Assembly (NCBI GenBank): GCA_017450485.1
Contig: JAFSTN010000048.1
Location: 1 to 59,969 of the forward strand
DNA from: Lachnospiraceae bacterium
GTDB taxonomy: Bacteria > Bacillota > Clostridia > Lachnospirales > Lachnospiraceae
DNA: 59,969 nucleotides
Direction of reading: 5' to 3'
In this document: positions 26,644-36,287 of the stretch, in pieces
Position numbering within the stretch: the first letter of the stretch is position 1
How the letters are laid out: each line of letters opens with the position of its first letter
The notes under the pieces: model-generated
Told to the model about the DNA's origin: nothing
Seen by the model: the letters and a program-made list of their open reading frames with translations, nothing else
The model's database searches: none
Position numbers and translations under genes: made by a program

Positions 26644-27960
26644 ATGGGACTTTATGAGCAGTTAATCGAAAAGAAAGAGAAGCTTGCCCTGGTGGGCCTG
26701 GGATATGTGGGCATGCCCATTGCGGTAGCTTTTGCCAAAAAGATCGATGTCATAGGTTTCGACCTGAATGCGGCAAAGATCGATCTGTATAAGAAGGGCA
26801 TCGATCCCACCGGTGAAGTCGGTAATGATGCCATCAGGGAGACAAAGGTGGACTTTACGGCGGATCCGGCCAGACTCAAGGAAGCAAAGTTCCTGATCGT
26901 GGCTGTGCCCACCCCCGTAAATGACGATCATACTCCCGATCTGACACCTGTAGAGGGCGCAAGCCGCATACTCGGACAGAATCTTACTCCGGGCTCGGTC
27001 GTGGTATTTGAGTCAACCGTGTATCCCGGTGTTACCGAGGAGGTATGCGTTCCGATCATAGAGAAAGAATCCGGTCTTAAGTGCGGAGTGGATTTCAAGA
27101 TAGGATATTCGCCCGAGCGTATCAACCCCGGTGATAAGGTTCACAGACTTGAGACCATTACCAAGATCGTATCCGGCATGGATGCTGATACACTTGACAC
27201 CATTGCGAAGGTATATGAGCTGGTGGTTGAGGCCGGAGTATACCGGGCACAGTCGATCAAGGTCGCCGAGGCTGCGAAGGTCATCGAGAACAGCCAGCGC
27301 GATATCAATATCGCCTTTATGAACGAGCTCTCGATCATTTTCCACAAGATGGGTATAGACACCAAGGAGGTGCTTGAGGCAGCGGGCACGAAATGGAACT
27401 TCTTAAAGTTCATGCCCGGTCTGGTAGGCGGACACTGTATCGGTGTGGATCCATACTATCTGACATACAAGGCAGAGCAACTGGGATATCACAGCCAGAT
27501 CATCCTGTCGGGGCGACGTATCAACGATGATATGGGCAAATATGTGGCAGAGAGCCTGGTCAAGAATCTGATCAAGTCGGGACTTGCCGTCAAGGATGCT
27601 CGCGTGGTGATCATGGGCTTCACATTTAAGGAGAACTGCCCCGACACACGTAATACAAAGGTTATAGATATATATAATGAGCTGAAGGAGTACGGCATTG
27701 ACCCTATCGTGGTGGATCCCGAGGCTGATGCCGATGAAGCAAAGAGGCTGTATGGTATAGAGTTTGCCGACATCTCTTCGATCCATGACATGGATGCCGT
27801 TATATTTGCCGTATCTCATGAAGTATTCAAAGCATATGACCGCGCGAAGATATCGGAGCTGTTCAATAAGAACAATAAGGTCAAGGTTCTGGCGGACTTA
27901 AAGGGTATGTTTGACAGGACCGAATATGCTGATGACGAATACTTATATTGGAGGCTGTAA
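26644..27960 (+). CDS. UDP-N-acetylhexosamine 6-dehydrogenase (WbpO/TviB type)
   Basis: Oxidises UDP-GlcNAc or UDP-GalNAc at C6 to the uronic acid, using two NAD+. The 438 residues show the NAD motif [13 protein letters not shown] (17-29), the central [15 protein letters not shown] helix and the active-site cysteine in [14 protein letters not shown]. The [12 protein letters not shown] form separates it from Ugd (UDP-Glc) enzymes. It has a clear ribosome binding site and is followed at once by a WbpP-type epimerase, the classic pair that yields UDP-GalNAcA. Confidence 0.92.
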   Translation: MGLYEQLIEKKEKLALVGLGYVGMPIAVAFAKKIDVIGFDLNAAKIDLYKKGIDPTGEVGNDAIRETKVDFTADPARLKEAKFLIVAVPTPVNDDHTPDLTPVEGASRILGQNLTPGSVVVFESTVYPGVTEEVCVPIIEKESGLKCGVDFKIGYSPERINPGDKVHRLETITKIVSGMDADTLDTIAKVYELVVEAGVYRAQSIKVAEAAKVIENSQRDINIAFMNELSIIFHKMGIDTKEVLEAAGTKWNFLKFMPGLVGGHCIGVDPYYLTYKAEQLGYHSQIILSGRRINDDMGKYVAESLVKNLIKSGLAVKDARVVIMGFTFKENCPDTRNTKVIDIYNELKEYGIDPIVVDPEADADEAKRLYGIEFADISSIHDMDAVIFAVSHEVFKAYDRAKISELFNKNNKVKVLADLKGMFDRTEYADDEYLYWRL

Positions 27961-27962
27961 AA

Positions 27963-28937
27963 GTGGGTTTTAAGGAGCTTAAATTTGATCCCGATTCGGT
28001 CTTTCTCGTAACGGGAGGCGCCGGTTTTATCGGCTCAAACATTTGTGAAGCCCTGGTCGATATGGGATACAGGGTCAGATGTCTGGATAATCTCTCCACG
28101 GGACGGATCGAGAATCTGTCGGGGATCATGGGGCGAGAGAATTTCTCGTTTACCGAGGGAGATATCAGAGATTTGGATACATGCCTTAAGATGACTGAAG
28201 GAGCTGATTATGTCCTCAATCAGGCGGCATGGGGGTCGGTACCCAGATCCATAGAGATGCCTCTTCTGTACGAAGAGATCAACATACGCGGTACGATCAA
28301 CATGATGGAAGCATCCAGACAGAATGATGTGAGCAAGTTCGTGTATGCGTCAAGTTCTTCGGTATACGGAGATTCTACCGAGCTGCCCAAACGGGAGGGC
28401 CACGAAGGACGTGTGCTCAGCCCTTATGCACTGACCAAGAAAACCGATGAGGAATACGGCAGACTGTATCATGAACTGTACGGTCTGGATACGTACGGAC
28501 TGCGGTATTTCAATGTGTTCGGACGCAGACAGAATCCCGACGGTATGTATGCGGCTGTGATCCCGAAGTTTTTACGGCAGCTGATGTCCGGCGAGACACC
28601 GACCATCAATGGAGACGGCAGACAGTCCAGAGACTTCACTTATATTGACAATGTCATCGAAGGAAATCTGCGTGCATGTCTGGCCGGACCGGATGCAGCC
28701 GGTGAAGCGTACAATATAGGAGCCGGAGGCAGAGAGTATCTGCTGGATATATATTACGATCTCTGCAAAGCGCTTGAGATAGAGCGCGAGCCCGTATTCG
28801 GCCCTCCGAGAAAGGGAGATATACGTGATTCGAATGCCGATATCAGTAAGGCGCGAGAAAAACTCGGATATGATCCCGAATATGATTTTGCGGCCGGTAT
28901 AGCTCTGGCCATAGACTGGTATAAGGAGAATCTGTAA
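27963..28937 (+). CDS. UDP-GlcNAc(A) 4-epimerase (WbpP/TviC type)
   Basis: SDR epimerase of 324 residues. It has the NAD motif TGGAGFIGSN, the catalytic Ser region YASSSSVYGD, the YxxxK pair in YALTKK and a WbpP-like NQAAWGSVPRSIEMP loop. It interconverts the gluco and galacto forms of UDP-HexNAc or its uronic acid. The GTG at 27963 is preferred because TTGGAGG is eight bases upstream. The Shine-Dalgarno lies within the last codons of the dehydrogenase, whose stop is at 27960. Confidence 0.9.
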   Translation: MGFKELKFDPDSVFLVTGGAGFIGSNICEALVDMGYRVRCLDNLSTGRIENLSGIMGRENFSFTEGDIRDLDTCLKMTEGADYVLNQAAWGSVPRSIEMPLLYEEINIRGTINMMEASRQNDVSKFVYASSSSVYGDSTELPKREGHEGRVLSPYALTKKTDEEYGRLYHELYGLDTYGLRYFNVFGRRQNPDGMYAAVIPKFLRQLMSGETPTINGDGRQSRDFTYIDNVIEGNLRACLAGPDAAGEAYNIGAGGREYLLDIYYDLCKALEIEREPVFGPPRKGDIRDSNADISKAREKLGYDPEYDFAAGIALAIDWYKENL

Positions 28938-28982
28938 ACCGCGCTTCGGCCGCCTGTACCGGAGCATGATAAGAGGTAACGA

Positions 28983-29915
28983 ATGCACTATAGAGTTGTC
29001 GTTTTCGGTGTCAAAGACACATCCGAGAACATAATCGATTTTATACAGAATGAGATATGTCCGGTTGATCTGGTCATAACCATATCACCTGAGGTCACGA
29101 AGAAAAATCAGGTATCGGGTTATAAGGGACTAAGCTTCCTGACCGATAAATACGGAATCCCGGTGCATGAGGCCGACAGCTACGGCCTCGCCGATGAGAA
29201 GACACAGAGTTTCATGGAAGCAAATACTTTTGATATAGGTATATCCATGGGATGGCAACGTCTGGTGCCTGCCTCGGTTTTGGACAGATTCAAGTTCGGA
29301 GTATACGGATTCCACGGTAATGCGGGTTATCTTCCCTTCGGCAGAGGACGATCGCCCCTGAACTGGTCCATCATTCTCGGTGATACGAGATTCAACCTGA
29401 ATCTTTTCCGATATGATGAGAAAGCGGATTCCCCCAATATATTTGCCACCGAGAGTTTCCAGATCGGTCCCTGTGACGATATCCGTACCGCGCAGTACAA
29501 GAATATGATCGTCTCCAAGAGATTGATCAGGAGGCTGCTGGAAGCGTATAAATCCGGGCAGGTCAATATCAATACCGAATCCAAGGATTTTGATTCATGG
29601 TATACAAAACGTACGGCGGCGGACGGACTCGTGGATTTCCACGGACGTACTCGTGATATATACAATCTGATCAGAGGTGTGGCGGCTCCTTTCCCCGGGG
29701 CTTACGCATATATAGACGGTGCGAAGATAACGATATGGAATGCCCAGCCTTTTGATGAGATGATCGATTTTTCGGGATATGCTCCCGGTGAGGTCGCAGA
29801 TATATTTGACGGCAGACTCGTGGTAAGGACTGTGGACGGATCGCTGCTCATCAACAGATATGATTATGACGGAGAGGTAAAAGTCGGTGATATACTGAGC
29901 TCCGCGGAGAATTAA
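28983..29915 (+). CDS. Sugar N-formyltransferase (ArnA/WbkC-like)
   Basis: 310 residues in the methionyl-tRNA formyltransferase superfamily. The N-terminal catalytic domain contains FHGNAGYLPFGRGRSPLNW (catalytic His) and RYDEKADSPNIF (catalytic Asp); the C-terminal domain matches ArnA (RTRDIYNLIRGVAAPFPGAY). It would formylate the amine of a nucleotide sugar with 10-formyl-THF. The Asn normally two residues before the His is Gly here, and the loop after the His is two residues longer. Candidate substrates are dTDP-Fuc4N (from RffA) or an amino sugar of the UDP-HexNAcA branch. Confidence 0.85.
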   Translation: MHYRVVVFGVKDTSENIIDFIQNEICPVDLVITISPEVTKKNQVSGYKGLSFLTDKYGIPVHEADSYGLADEKTQSFMEANTFDIGISMGWQRLVPASVLDRFKFGVYGFHGNAGYLPFGRGRSPLNWSIILGDTRFNLNLFRYDEKADSPNIFATESFQIGPCDDIRTAQYKNMIVSKRLIRRLLEAYKSGQVNINTESKDFDSWYTKRTAADGLVDFHGRTRDIYNLIRGVAAPFPGAYAYIDGAKITIWNAQPFDEMIDFSGYAPGEVADIFDGRLVVRTVDGSLLINRYDYDGEVKVGDILSSAEN

Positions 29916-29918
29916 ACT

Positions 29919-31187
29919 ATGGTGCGTGTATTGCATGTTTTAGGCGGATTGGGATTGGGTGGCGCTGAGAGCCGCATCATGGATCTGTACCGGAATATGG
30001 ACAGGTCACAGGTTCAGTTTGATTTTCTGGTCCATATGGATCCGCGTGAATACGCCCGTGCTGTTTCGGATGGTGTGGATCCTGCTTCTTATCGCAAGCC
30101 GCAGTTCTTTGATGATGAGATCAGGTCCCTGGGCGGACAGATATATGCCGTGCCCAGATTCAGGGCATATAACTATTTCGCATACCGACGGGCGATGCAC
30201 TCTTTCTTCAAAGAACATCATGCATTCAGTGTGGTACAGGCGCATATGACCAGTACCGCAAGTATATACCTGCCTATAGCTGCACACTTCCGTGAAGCTT
30301 CCGCCAAACCGGAGCTTTCCATGGTCACGGTGGCCCATACGCGAAATGCGGGAGTGGACAGAGGTCTGAAGGGCATTCTTGTCAGGATCCTACGCAGATC
30401 ACTTCCCGCCAGGGCGGATTTCCTTTTTGCATGCTCCCATCTTGCAGGCGATAAGACATTCGGCGGAGCTCCCTACACCTATATCCCCAATACAATCGAT
30501 ACGGCAAGATTTACATATGACCCGAGTGCACGTGAGATAATACGCGATCGTCATAATATAGCTCCCGATGATATAGTGATCGGAAATGTGGCCAGATTCA
30601 GTCCGCAGAAAAATCAGGGCTTCCTGATCAGGGCTTTCGCCGGAATGCGCAGAAAAGATCGCAATATCAAACTTCTGCTGTGCGGTGAGGGTGCTCTGAG
30701 AGATGAATGCGAGCATCTGGCAGGTGAGCTGGGCGTGTATGACCGTGTTATTTTTGCCGGCAGTCAGTCGGAGATCGAGAAATACTACTCGGCGATGGAT
30801 ATTTTTGCTTTTCCTTCCATATATGAGGGATTGCCCGGTGTGGTTGTGGAAGCGCAGGCATCCGGATGTAAATGTCTGATCTCCGATACCATCACACCGG
30901 ATGTAATGATCCTGGATAATGCCGAGATGTATCCCATCAGCGAGGGACCGGAGAGCTGGAGCAGGAAGCTGAATAAAATGGTCGGAGAAATGATCTTCGC
31001 GGATGAAGACAGCAAAGACGCTGCGGGACAGAGGGCGGATGAAAGCAGACGCGATGCTGACAGAATGCGCTATGCCCGTGAGATGGAGGAAGCCGGTTTC
31101 GACGTGCATGAACAGGCAGCCCGTGTAATGGCATTTTATCTTGATCCGTGCGCGGATACAGCTCCCGGTTCATCTACCGGAGAATGA
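29919..31187 (+). CDS. GT4-family glycosyltransferase
   Basis: 422 residues. The N-terminal HVLGGLGLGGAESRIMDLYR is a classic EpsF-like GT4 start. The donor domain has IGNVARFSPQKNQGFLIRA and the E-x7-E region YEGLPGVVVEAQASG. A charged C-terminal tail of ~70 residues, with repeated Asp/Glu/Arg, extends beyond the fold. Starts three bases after the formyltransferase stop. Confidence 0.9.
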   Translation: MVRVLHVLGGLGLGGAESRIMDLYRNMDRSQVQFDFLVHMDPREYARAVSDGVDPASYRKPQFFDDEIRSLGGQIYAVPRFRAYNYFAYRRAMHSFFKEHHAFSVVQAHMTSTASIYLPIAAHFREASAKPELSMVTVAHTRNAGVDRGLKGILVRILRRSLPARADFLFACSHLAGDKTFGGAPYTYIPNTIDTARFTYDPSAREIIRDRHNIAPDDIVIGNVARFSPQKNQGFLIRAFAGMRRKDRNIKLLLCGEGALRDECEHLAGELGVYDRVIFAGSQSEIEKYYSAMDIFAFPSIYEGLPGVVVEAQASGCKCLISDTITPDVMILDNAEMYPISEGPESWSRKLNKMVGEMIFADEDSKDAAGQRADESRRDADRMRYAREMEEAGFDVHEQAARVMAFYLDPCADTAPGSSTGE

Positions 31188-31188
31188 T

Positions 31189-32271
31189 ATGGCTGGTGTT
31201 TCAGGGAAAAAGCCTAAGATACTGATGGTTGGTCCTGACCGGAGTGTTCATGGTGGAATATCTGCAGTCGTAAACTCATATTACGAAGCGGGGTTGGACG
31301 ATCTGACAGAACTTCGTTACATCGGGACTATGAAGGAGGGCTCCAAGGTTTACAAGCTCCTGGTTGCTGTCAGCGCTTATATTCGGTTTGTGAGAGAGCT
31401 TTCATGGGCTGATATAGTTCATGTTCACGTAGCATCCGATAGCAGTTTTCTCCGAAAGTCTTTTTTTATCCGACAGGCATACAAGCATCGAAAAAAAATC
31501 ATTGTCCACCAGCATGGAGGTGACCTGGAGAGATGGTTTGCATCTTCTGGTGTGGCCAGACAGGCGTATATTATCAGTGTATTTAATATGGCTGACGAGA
31601 TCATAGCGGTTTCCGATGCTTACAGGGATATCATATGTGGCTTATCCTATAAAGGAGAGAGTGTGCAGCCGGATATACATGTTATGCCCAATGCGATAGA
31701 TATGGATCGATATGAGTATTCATGTCATACCGAAAGCAACCACAGAATACTTTTTCTGGGACGGATTTGCAGAGCCAAAGGAGTATCGGAAATAATAAGT
31801 GCCGTATCTGCTCTTTCGGTTATATATCCGGATATCAGGCTGGTATTGGGTGGTATATGGGAAGATGGTGATCTGAAGGAAGAAGCGGAAAAGGCCGGAG
31901 AATACGTGGAATATGCCGGATGGCTGGACGGAGCGGATAAGATCAGAGCTCTATCTGACTGTAGCGTTTTTGCTCTCCCATCATATTTTGAAGGATTGCC
32001 TGTTTCCATATTGGAGGCTATGGCATCCGGCTGTTTGGTGGTTGCCAGTGATACAGGTGGCATATCAATGCTGGTAAAAAATGGTGAGACCGGCATTTTG
32101 GTTAAGCCCGGAGATGTGGGCGAACTGAAGGCAGCACTGGAAACAGCATTATCCGACGAGCATCGAGATGATCGTGTACGAATGACTGATGCGGCGCGTG
32201 ATATGTTGTCTCGGAAGTATAATTTGGATGGTTATATGAAGCAGCTCATGCAGCTATATGCGGAGCAATAA
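31189..32271 (+). CDS. GT4-family glycosyltransferase, compositionally distinct
   Basis: 360 residues: N-terminal ILMVGPDRSVHGGISAVVNSYY, and C-terminal FLGRICRAKGVSEIISA and YFEGLPVSILEAMASG (E-x7-E motif). The ATG at 31189 follows GGAG; an upstream in-frame ATG (31141) lies deep in the previous gene. Unlike its neighbours it contains long T and A runs (for example around 31464 and 31492) and more A/T-ending codons, which suggests separate acquisition. Confidence 0.88.
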   Translation: MAGVSGKKPKILMVGPDRSVHGGISAVVNSYYEAGLDDLTELRYIGTMKEGSKVYKLLVAVSAYIRFVRELSWADIVHVHVASDSSFLRKSFFIRQAYKHRKKIIVHQHGGDLERWFASSGVARQAYIISVFNMADEIIAVSDAYRDIICGLSYKGESVQPDIHVMPNAIDMDRYEYSCHTESNHRILFLGRICRAKGVSEIISAVSALSVIYPDIRLVLGGIWEDGDLKEEAEKAGEYVEYAGWLDGADKIRALSDCSVFALPSYFEGLPVSILEAMASGCLVVASDTGGISMLVKNGETGILVKPGDVGELKAALETALSDEHRDDRVRMTDAARDMLSRKYNLDGYMKQLMQLYAEQ

Positions 32272-32276
32272 ATAAT

Positions 32277-34160
32277 ATGTGTGGAATATGCGGATTCATA
32301 AGTAAAAAGAATATAACCTTGGATGATCTGACCGGGATGAACGATACGATGTATCATCGCGGTCCCGATGACAGCGGTCAGGAAATCTACGTGATGAAAG
32401 GCGGATATAACATCGGCCTGGCACAGCGCAGACTTTCGATCCTGGATCTGTCCGTTGCGGGGCATCAGCCCATGCATTCTCCTGACAGACGCATCAGCGT
32501 TGTATTCAACGGTGAGATATATAATTATCGCGAGCTGAAGAAGGAACTGAGCGATTATTCTTTTGTATCCAACTGTGATACCGAGGTGATCATAGCTGCG
32601 TATCTCAAATGGGGAACGCATTGTGTTGATCATTTCAATGGAATGTTTGCCATAGCCATATATGACCGGGAGACTGAGAGTCTGATTCTGTTTCGTGACC
32701 GTATCGGCAAGAAACCCCTGTATTATGCGACGACCGATGATGGATTCATCTTCGGTTCCGAGCTCAAACCCATTATGGCATTTCCGGGATTCAGTGAACG
32801 TGTTAGATCGGATATACTCCCCAGATTCCTGGTTCAGCAGTATATCAATGCTCCGGACACGATATTTGAGAATGTATATAAACTCGAGCCCGGTTCATGG
32901 CTCAGATACAGAGACGGTCAGATCGAAAAAGAAGATTACTGGGATATCATAGAGCGATACCACAATATGAATGCCGAACCTGTAAAAGGTTATGATGAGG
33001 CTAAAGCCGGACTTAAAGACCTGCTTCGCAAGTCAGTGGAGATGAGAATGATCTCCGATGTACCGCTTGGTAGTTTTTTGAGCGGCGGTTATGATTCATC
33101 ATTGATCACGGCCATAGCTCAGGAATTGTCACCTGAGCCCGTTAAGACCTTTTCCATAGGGTTTTATGAGGATAAATGGAATGAAGCTCCTTATGCAAAG
33201 GCTGTTGCCGAGCATCTGGGGACAAATCACACGGAATACTATATAGATGAAGCCGAGATGCTTAAGCAGGTTCGCAGTATACCGAAATACTATGATGAGC
33301 CTTTTGCGGATTCATCCGAGATCCCGACCATGCTGGTGAGTGCTCTGGCTAAGACCAAGGTGACCGTAGCGTTGTCCGGTGACGGTGGAGATGAGTTTTT
33401 CTGCGGATATAACGTATATGAGCTTGTCCGGATGGCTCAGCGTCTGGACCCGATGGGGGCGCTCGTACATGGCCTGACCGGTAAAGGGCTCGGCAGAATG
33501 CTCGGATTGGAGGGCAGATTGCCTGTAAAAGTACGCGCGATCACCCAAAATCGTCATACAGAGTCAAAAACGCAGTTTGTGAATGGTACATATAAGCAGT
33601 GTGCGCTTAAAATGATGTCAAATAAAGAACTGCTTCCCTGTGATTATGAGTTCGAGTCCGATTATGGCGTGCCCAACTGGCAGATACGACGTATGCTTCT
33701 GGATATGGATACGTATCTACCCGGTGATATCCTGTGCAAGGTAGACAGGGCGTCGATGAAGTATTCGCTGGAGGCGAGATGCCCGATCCTGGATAAGGAT
33801 GTGATGGAGTATTCGTTCAGGATACCGCATTCCTATAAGTATCACAGAGGGGATAAGAAGCATATTCTCAAGGATATCACTTATGATTACATCCCCAGAG
33901 AACTTCTGGACAGGCCAAAACAAGGCTTCGGTGTACCGCTGGACAAATGGCTTCGGGGACCTCTCAAATCACAGCTTATGGACTACAGTAACAAGGATTT
34001 CCTGGCTAAGCAGGGACTGTTTGATCCTGAATATACGCATAAGGTGATACGGGATTACCTTGCAAACGGTGACGGAGGCCCGGCTACAGGAGCCAATTAT
34101 TCCAAAATATGCTGGTCATTCTTCCAATTTCAGGAGTGGTATCATACTTATATGGAATAA
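32277..34160 (+). CDS. asnB: AsnB-type glutamine amidotransferase (first copy)
   Basis: 627 residues with an N-terminal class II glutaminase domain (Cys2 in MCGICGF) and a synthetase domain with the pyrophosphatase loop SGGYDSS (about 263-269). It transfers ammonia from glutamine to a carboxyl group. In glycan loci such paralogs (for example WbpS) are thought to amidate uronic acids, which fits the UDP-HexNAcA genes upstream. True asparagine synthesis is the alternative. It starts five bases after the GT4 gene. Confidence 0.88.
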   Translation: MCGICGFISKKNITLDDLTGMNDTMYHRGPDDSGQEIYVMKGGYNIGLAQRRLSILDLSVAGHQPMHSPDRRISVVFNGEIYNYRELKKELSDYSFVSNCDTEVIIAAYLKWGTHCVDHFNGMFAIAIYDRETESLILFRDRIGKKPLYYATTDDGFIFGSELKPIMAFPGFSERVRSDILPRFLVQQYINAPDTIFENVYKLEPGSWLRYRDGQIEKEDYWDIIERYHNMNAEPVKGYDEAKAGLKDLLRKSVEMRMISDVPLGSFLSGGYDSSLITAIAQELSPEPVKTFSIGFYEDKWNEAPYAKAVAEHLGTNHTEYYIDEAEMLKQVRSIPKYYDEPFADSSEIPTMLVSALAKTKVTVALSGDGGDEFFCGYNVYELVRMAQRLDPMGALVHGLTGKGLGRMLGLEGRLPVKVRAITQNRHTESKTQFVNGTYKQCALKMMSNKELLPCDYEFESDYGVPNWQIRRMLLDMDTYLPGDILCKVDRASMKYSLEARCPILDKDVMEYSFRIPHSYKYHRGDKKHILKDITYDYIPRELLDRPKQGFGVPLDKWLRGPLKSQLMDYSNKDFLAKQGLFDPEYTHKVIRDYLANGDGGPATGANYSKICWSFFQFQEWYHTYME

Positions 34161-34352
34161 ATGACGAAAAAGGCAGAAGAGTAAAACCACGATATACTTT
34201 TTGAGGGAAAACAGGCATTTTTCAGCTAAAAACAGCACAATGACGGCGTTGAAAGAATCTGATAACAAAATGCAAGCCAGCTTGCAAAATATCCATAACG
34301 CTAGAAATAATATACAAAAACGACCGTATTATTAGAGGAAATACACAAAAAT
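34161..34352. other. A/T-rich intergenic spacer between the two asnB genes
   Basis: 192 bases without a convincing gene. It contains a TGCAAG-ccag-CTTGCA hairpin (34271-34286) and poorly matching promoter-like elements (TTGCAA at 34282, TAATAT at 34308). It is the longest gap in the second half of the locus and much richer in A/T than its surroundings, like a junction left by an insertion. Confidence 0.5.
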
Positions 34353-36287
34353 ATGTGTGGTATTGTCGGATTTTTTTCTTCGAATTCTGATTTTGAGGAA
34401 AAAATACAGTCTAATATAGATAGAATGATGGACAGGATAGTCCATCGGGGTCCGGATGCTTCCGGTGTCTGGATCGAACCGAATAACAGGCGTTTGGTCT
34501 TGGGGCATCGGAGACTGTCGATCATCGATCTGACCGAGACCGGATCTCAGCCGATGATAAGCCGTTCGGGCAGACACGTGATCAGCTATAACGGCGAGAT
34601 ATATAATGCAGATTATATTTTTGAGGCCATGAAGAAGGCCGGATATACCGGGAAAATGCGCGGAACTTCAGACACAGAGGTGCTTCTGGAGGCTATTGAG
34701 TTCTTTGGATTGAGGGCTGCGATCCCGATGTGCAAAGGTATGTTTGCTTTTGCATTATACGACAGAGAGGAAGAGAGCCTGACACTTGTTCGTGATCGTA
34801 TAGGAGAGAAGCCTCTTTATTACGGAGAAGTATCCGGAAGCTTTGTATTCGCTTCGGAGTTACCTGCAATAAGAGCTTTTGATGGATTTGAAGGTCAGAT
34901 CAACTATGACTGCATAGCCGATTATCTCAAACACGGATACATACCGGCACCGCATACTATATACCGGAATATATATAAACTTGAGCCGGGATGTATGCTT
35001 AAAATCAAATGCAAAGCAAATAAAACACCGGAATATGAGCACTCGATCTACTGGGATATCACCGATATTGCAAGGCGCGGAGCAGAGAAGCCTTTTACGG
35101 GCTCCATACAGGAAGCGGCTGACAGATTGGAAGAACTGCTGAAGGACTCCATAAAACAACAGATGATATCCGATGTGCCGCTCGGAGCGTTTCTCTCGGC
35201 AGGTATAGATTCATCTACGATAGTCTCTCTGATGCAGTCGATCTCATCGGAACCTGTCAGAACATTTACAATAGGTTTCGAAGAGGAGGAATATAACGAA
35301 GCTGATGCGGCGACGGAGATAGCTTCCGTACTCGGTACCGATCATACTGTCCTGTATGCCACGAAAAAGGATGCTCTGGATGTGATCCCGAAGCTGGCCG
35401 GCATGTTCGGAGAACCCTTTGCAGATTCATCACAGATACCTGCTTATCTGGTGAGCAGACTGACCAGACAGCATGTGACGGTTGCCCTTTCCGGTGACGG
35501 AGGAGACGAGCTTTTTGCCGGATACAGAGATTACAGCGGAGTATATCGTATTTATAATAGGATAAAAGGCATACCATATCCGGTAAGATGCGTAGGGGGT
35601 GCGCTAATGAGAGCCACACCCGGAGGATCTGTGCGTTCAGACAGGATCAGATCTCACGGCACATTGCTGGCTGCTTCTGATCCGACGGATTTGTACCGCC
35701 GCACCTATGAGACGTGGAATGGATTGAACAGCCTGCTCGGCGAGGCAACTCTTAAGGGGCGGGAGCCCGGAAATATCGGTCGTACTTGCATATATGACAA
35801 TATAGACTGCGGGTTCTATGGAGATGATGTGATACATACCGCCATGCTGATGAACATGAAGATGTATCATCCGGATGATATTCTGTGTAAGGTGGACAGA
35901 ACAGCCATGGCGGTGAGCCTTGAGACCAGAATACCGCTGCTTGATCGTGACGTGGTCGAGTTCGCTCTTACTCTTCCGCTGGATTATCTTAGAAATGACA
36001 AAGAAGGAAAACTGGTACTCAGATCCATACTTTATAAATATGTAGACAAGGATATCATGAACCGTCCGAAACATGGCTTCAGTGTACCTGTTTCGGAGTG
36101 GCTGAGGCAGAAAGAATTAAGAGATTGGGCTGACGAATTATTAAATCCGGATTCAATAAATAAAGCGGGAGTCCTTGATTCGAAAAACGTTCTGAAACTC
36201 TGGAACAGCTACATTTCACGGGGAATATGGAGACCTCAGATCTGGTATGCATTGATGCTGAGCAGCTGGTTTAAGGAGAATAAATGA
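34353..36287 (+). CDS. asnB: AsnB-type glutamine amidotransferase (second copy)
   Basis: 644 residues with the same plan as the first copy but clearly diverged: Cys2 in MCGIVGF, glutaminase motif HRGPDASG, and pyrophosphatase loop SAGIDSS instead of SGG-DSS. The ribosome binding site is weak (AGAGG about 14 bases upstream). Its stop overlaps the next ATG (ATGA). Two such enzymes suggest two carboxyl groups amidated separately; the exact acceptors are unknown. Confidence 0.88.
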   Translation: MCGIVGFFSSNSDFEEKIQSNIDRMMDRIVHRGPDASGVWIEPNNRRLVLGHRRLSIIDLTETGSQPMISRSGRHVISYNGEIYNADYIFEAMKKAGYTGKMRGTSDTEVLLEAIEFFGLRAAIPMCKGMFAFALYDREEESLTLVRDRIGEKPLYYGEVSGSFVFASELPAIRAFDGFEGQINYDCIADYLKHGYIPAPHTIYRNIYKLEPGCMLKIKCKANKTPEYEHSIYWDITDIARRGAEKPFTGSIQEAADRLEELLKDSIKQQMISDVPLGAFLSAGIDSSTIVSLMQSISSEPVRTFTIGFEEEEYNEADAATEIASVLGTDHTVLYATKKDALDVIPKLAGMFGEPFADSSQIPAYLVSRLTRQHVTVALSGDGGDELFAGYRDYSGVYRIYNRIKGIPYPVRCVGGALMRATPGGSVRSDRIRSHGTLLAASDPTDLYRRTYETWNGLNSLLGEATLKGREPGNIGRTCIYDNIDCGFYGDDVIHTAMLMNMKMYHPDDILCKVDRTAMAVSLETRIPLLDRDVVEFALTLPLDYLRNDKEGKLVLRSILYKYVDKDIMNRPKHGFSVPVSEWLRQKELRDWADELLNPDSINKAGVLDSKNVLKLWNSYISRGIWRPQIWYALMLSSWFKENK

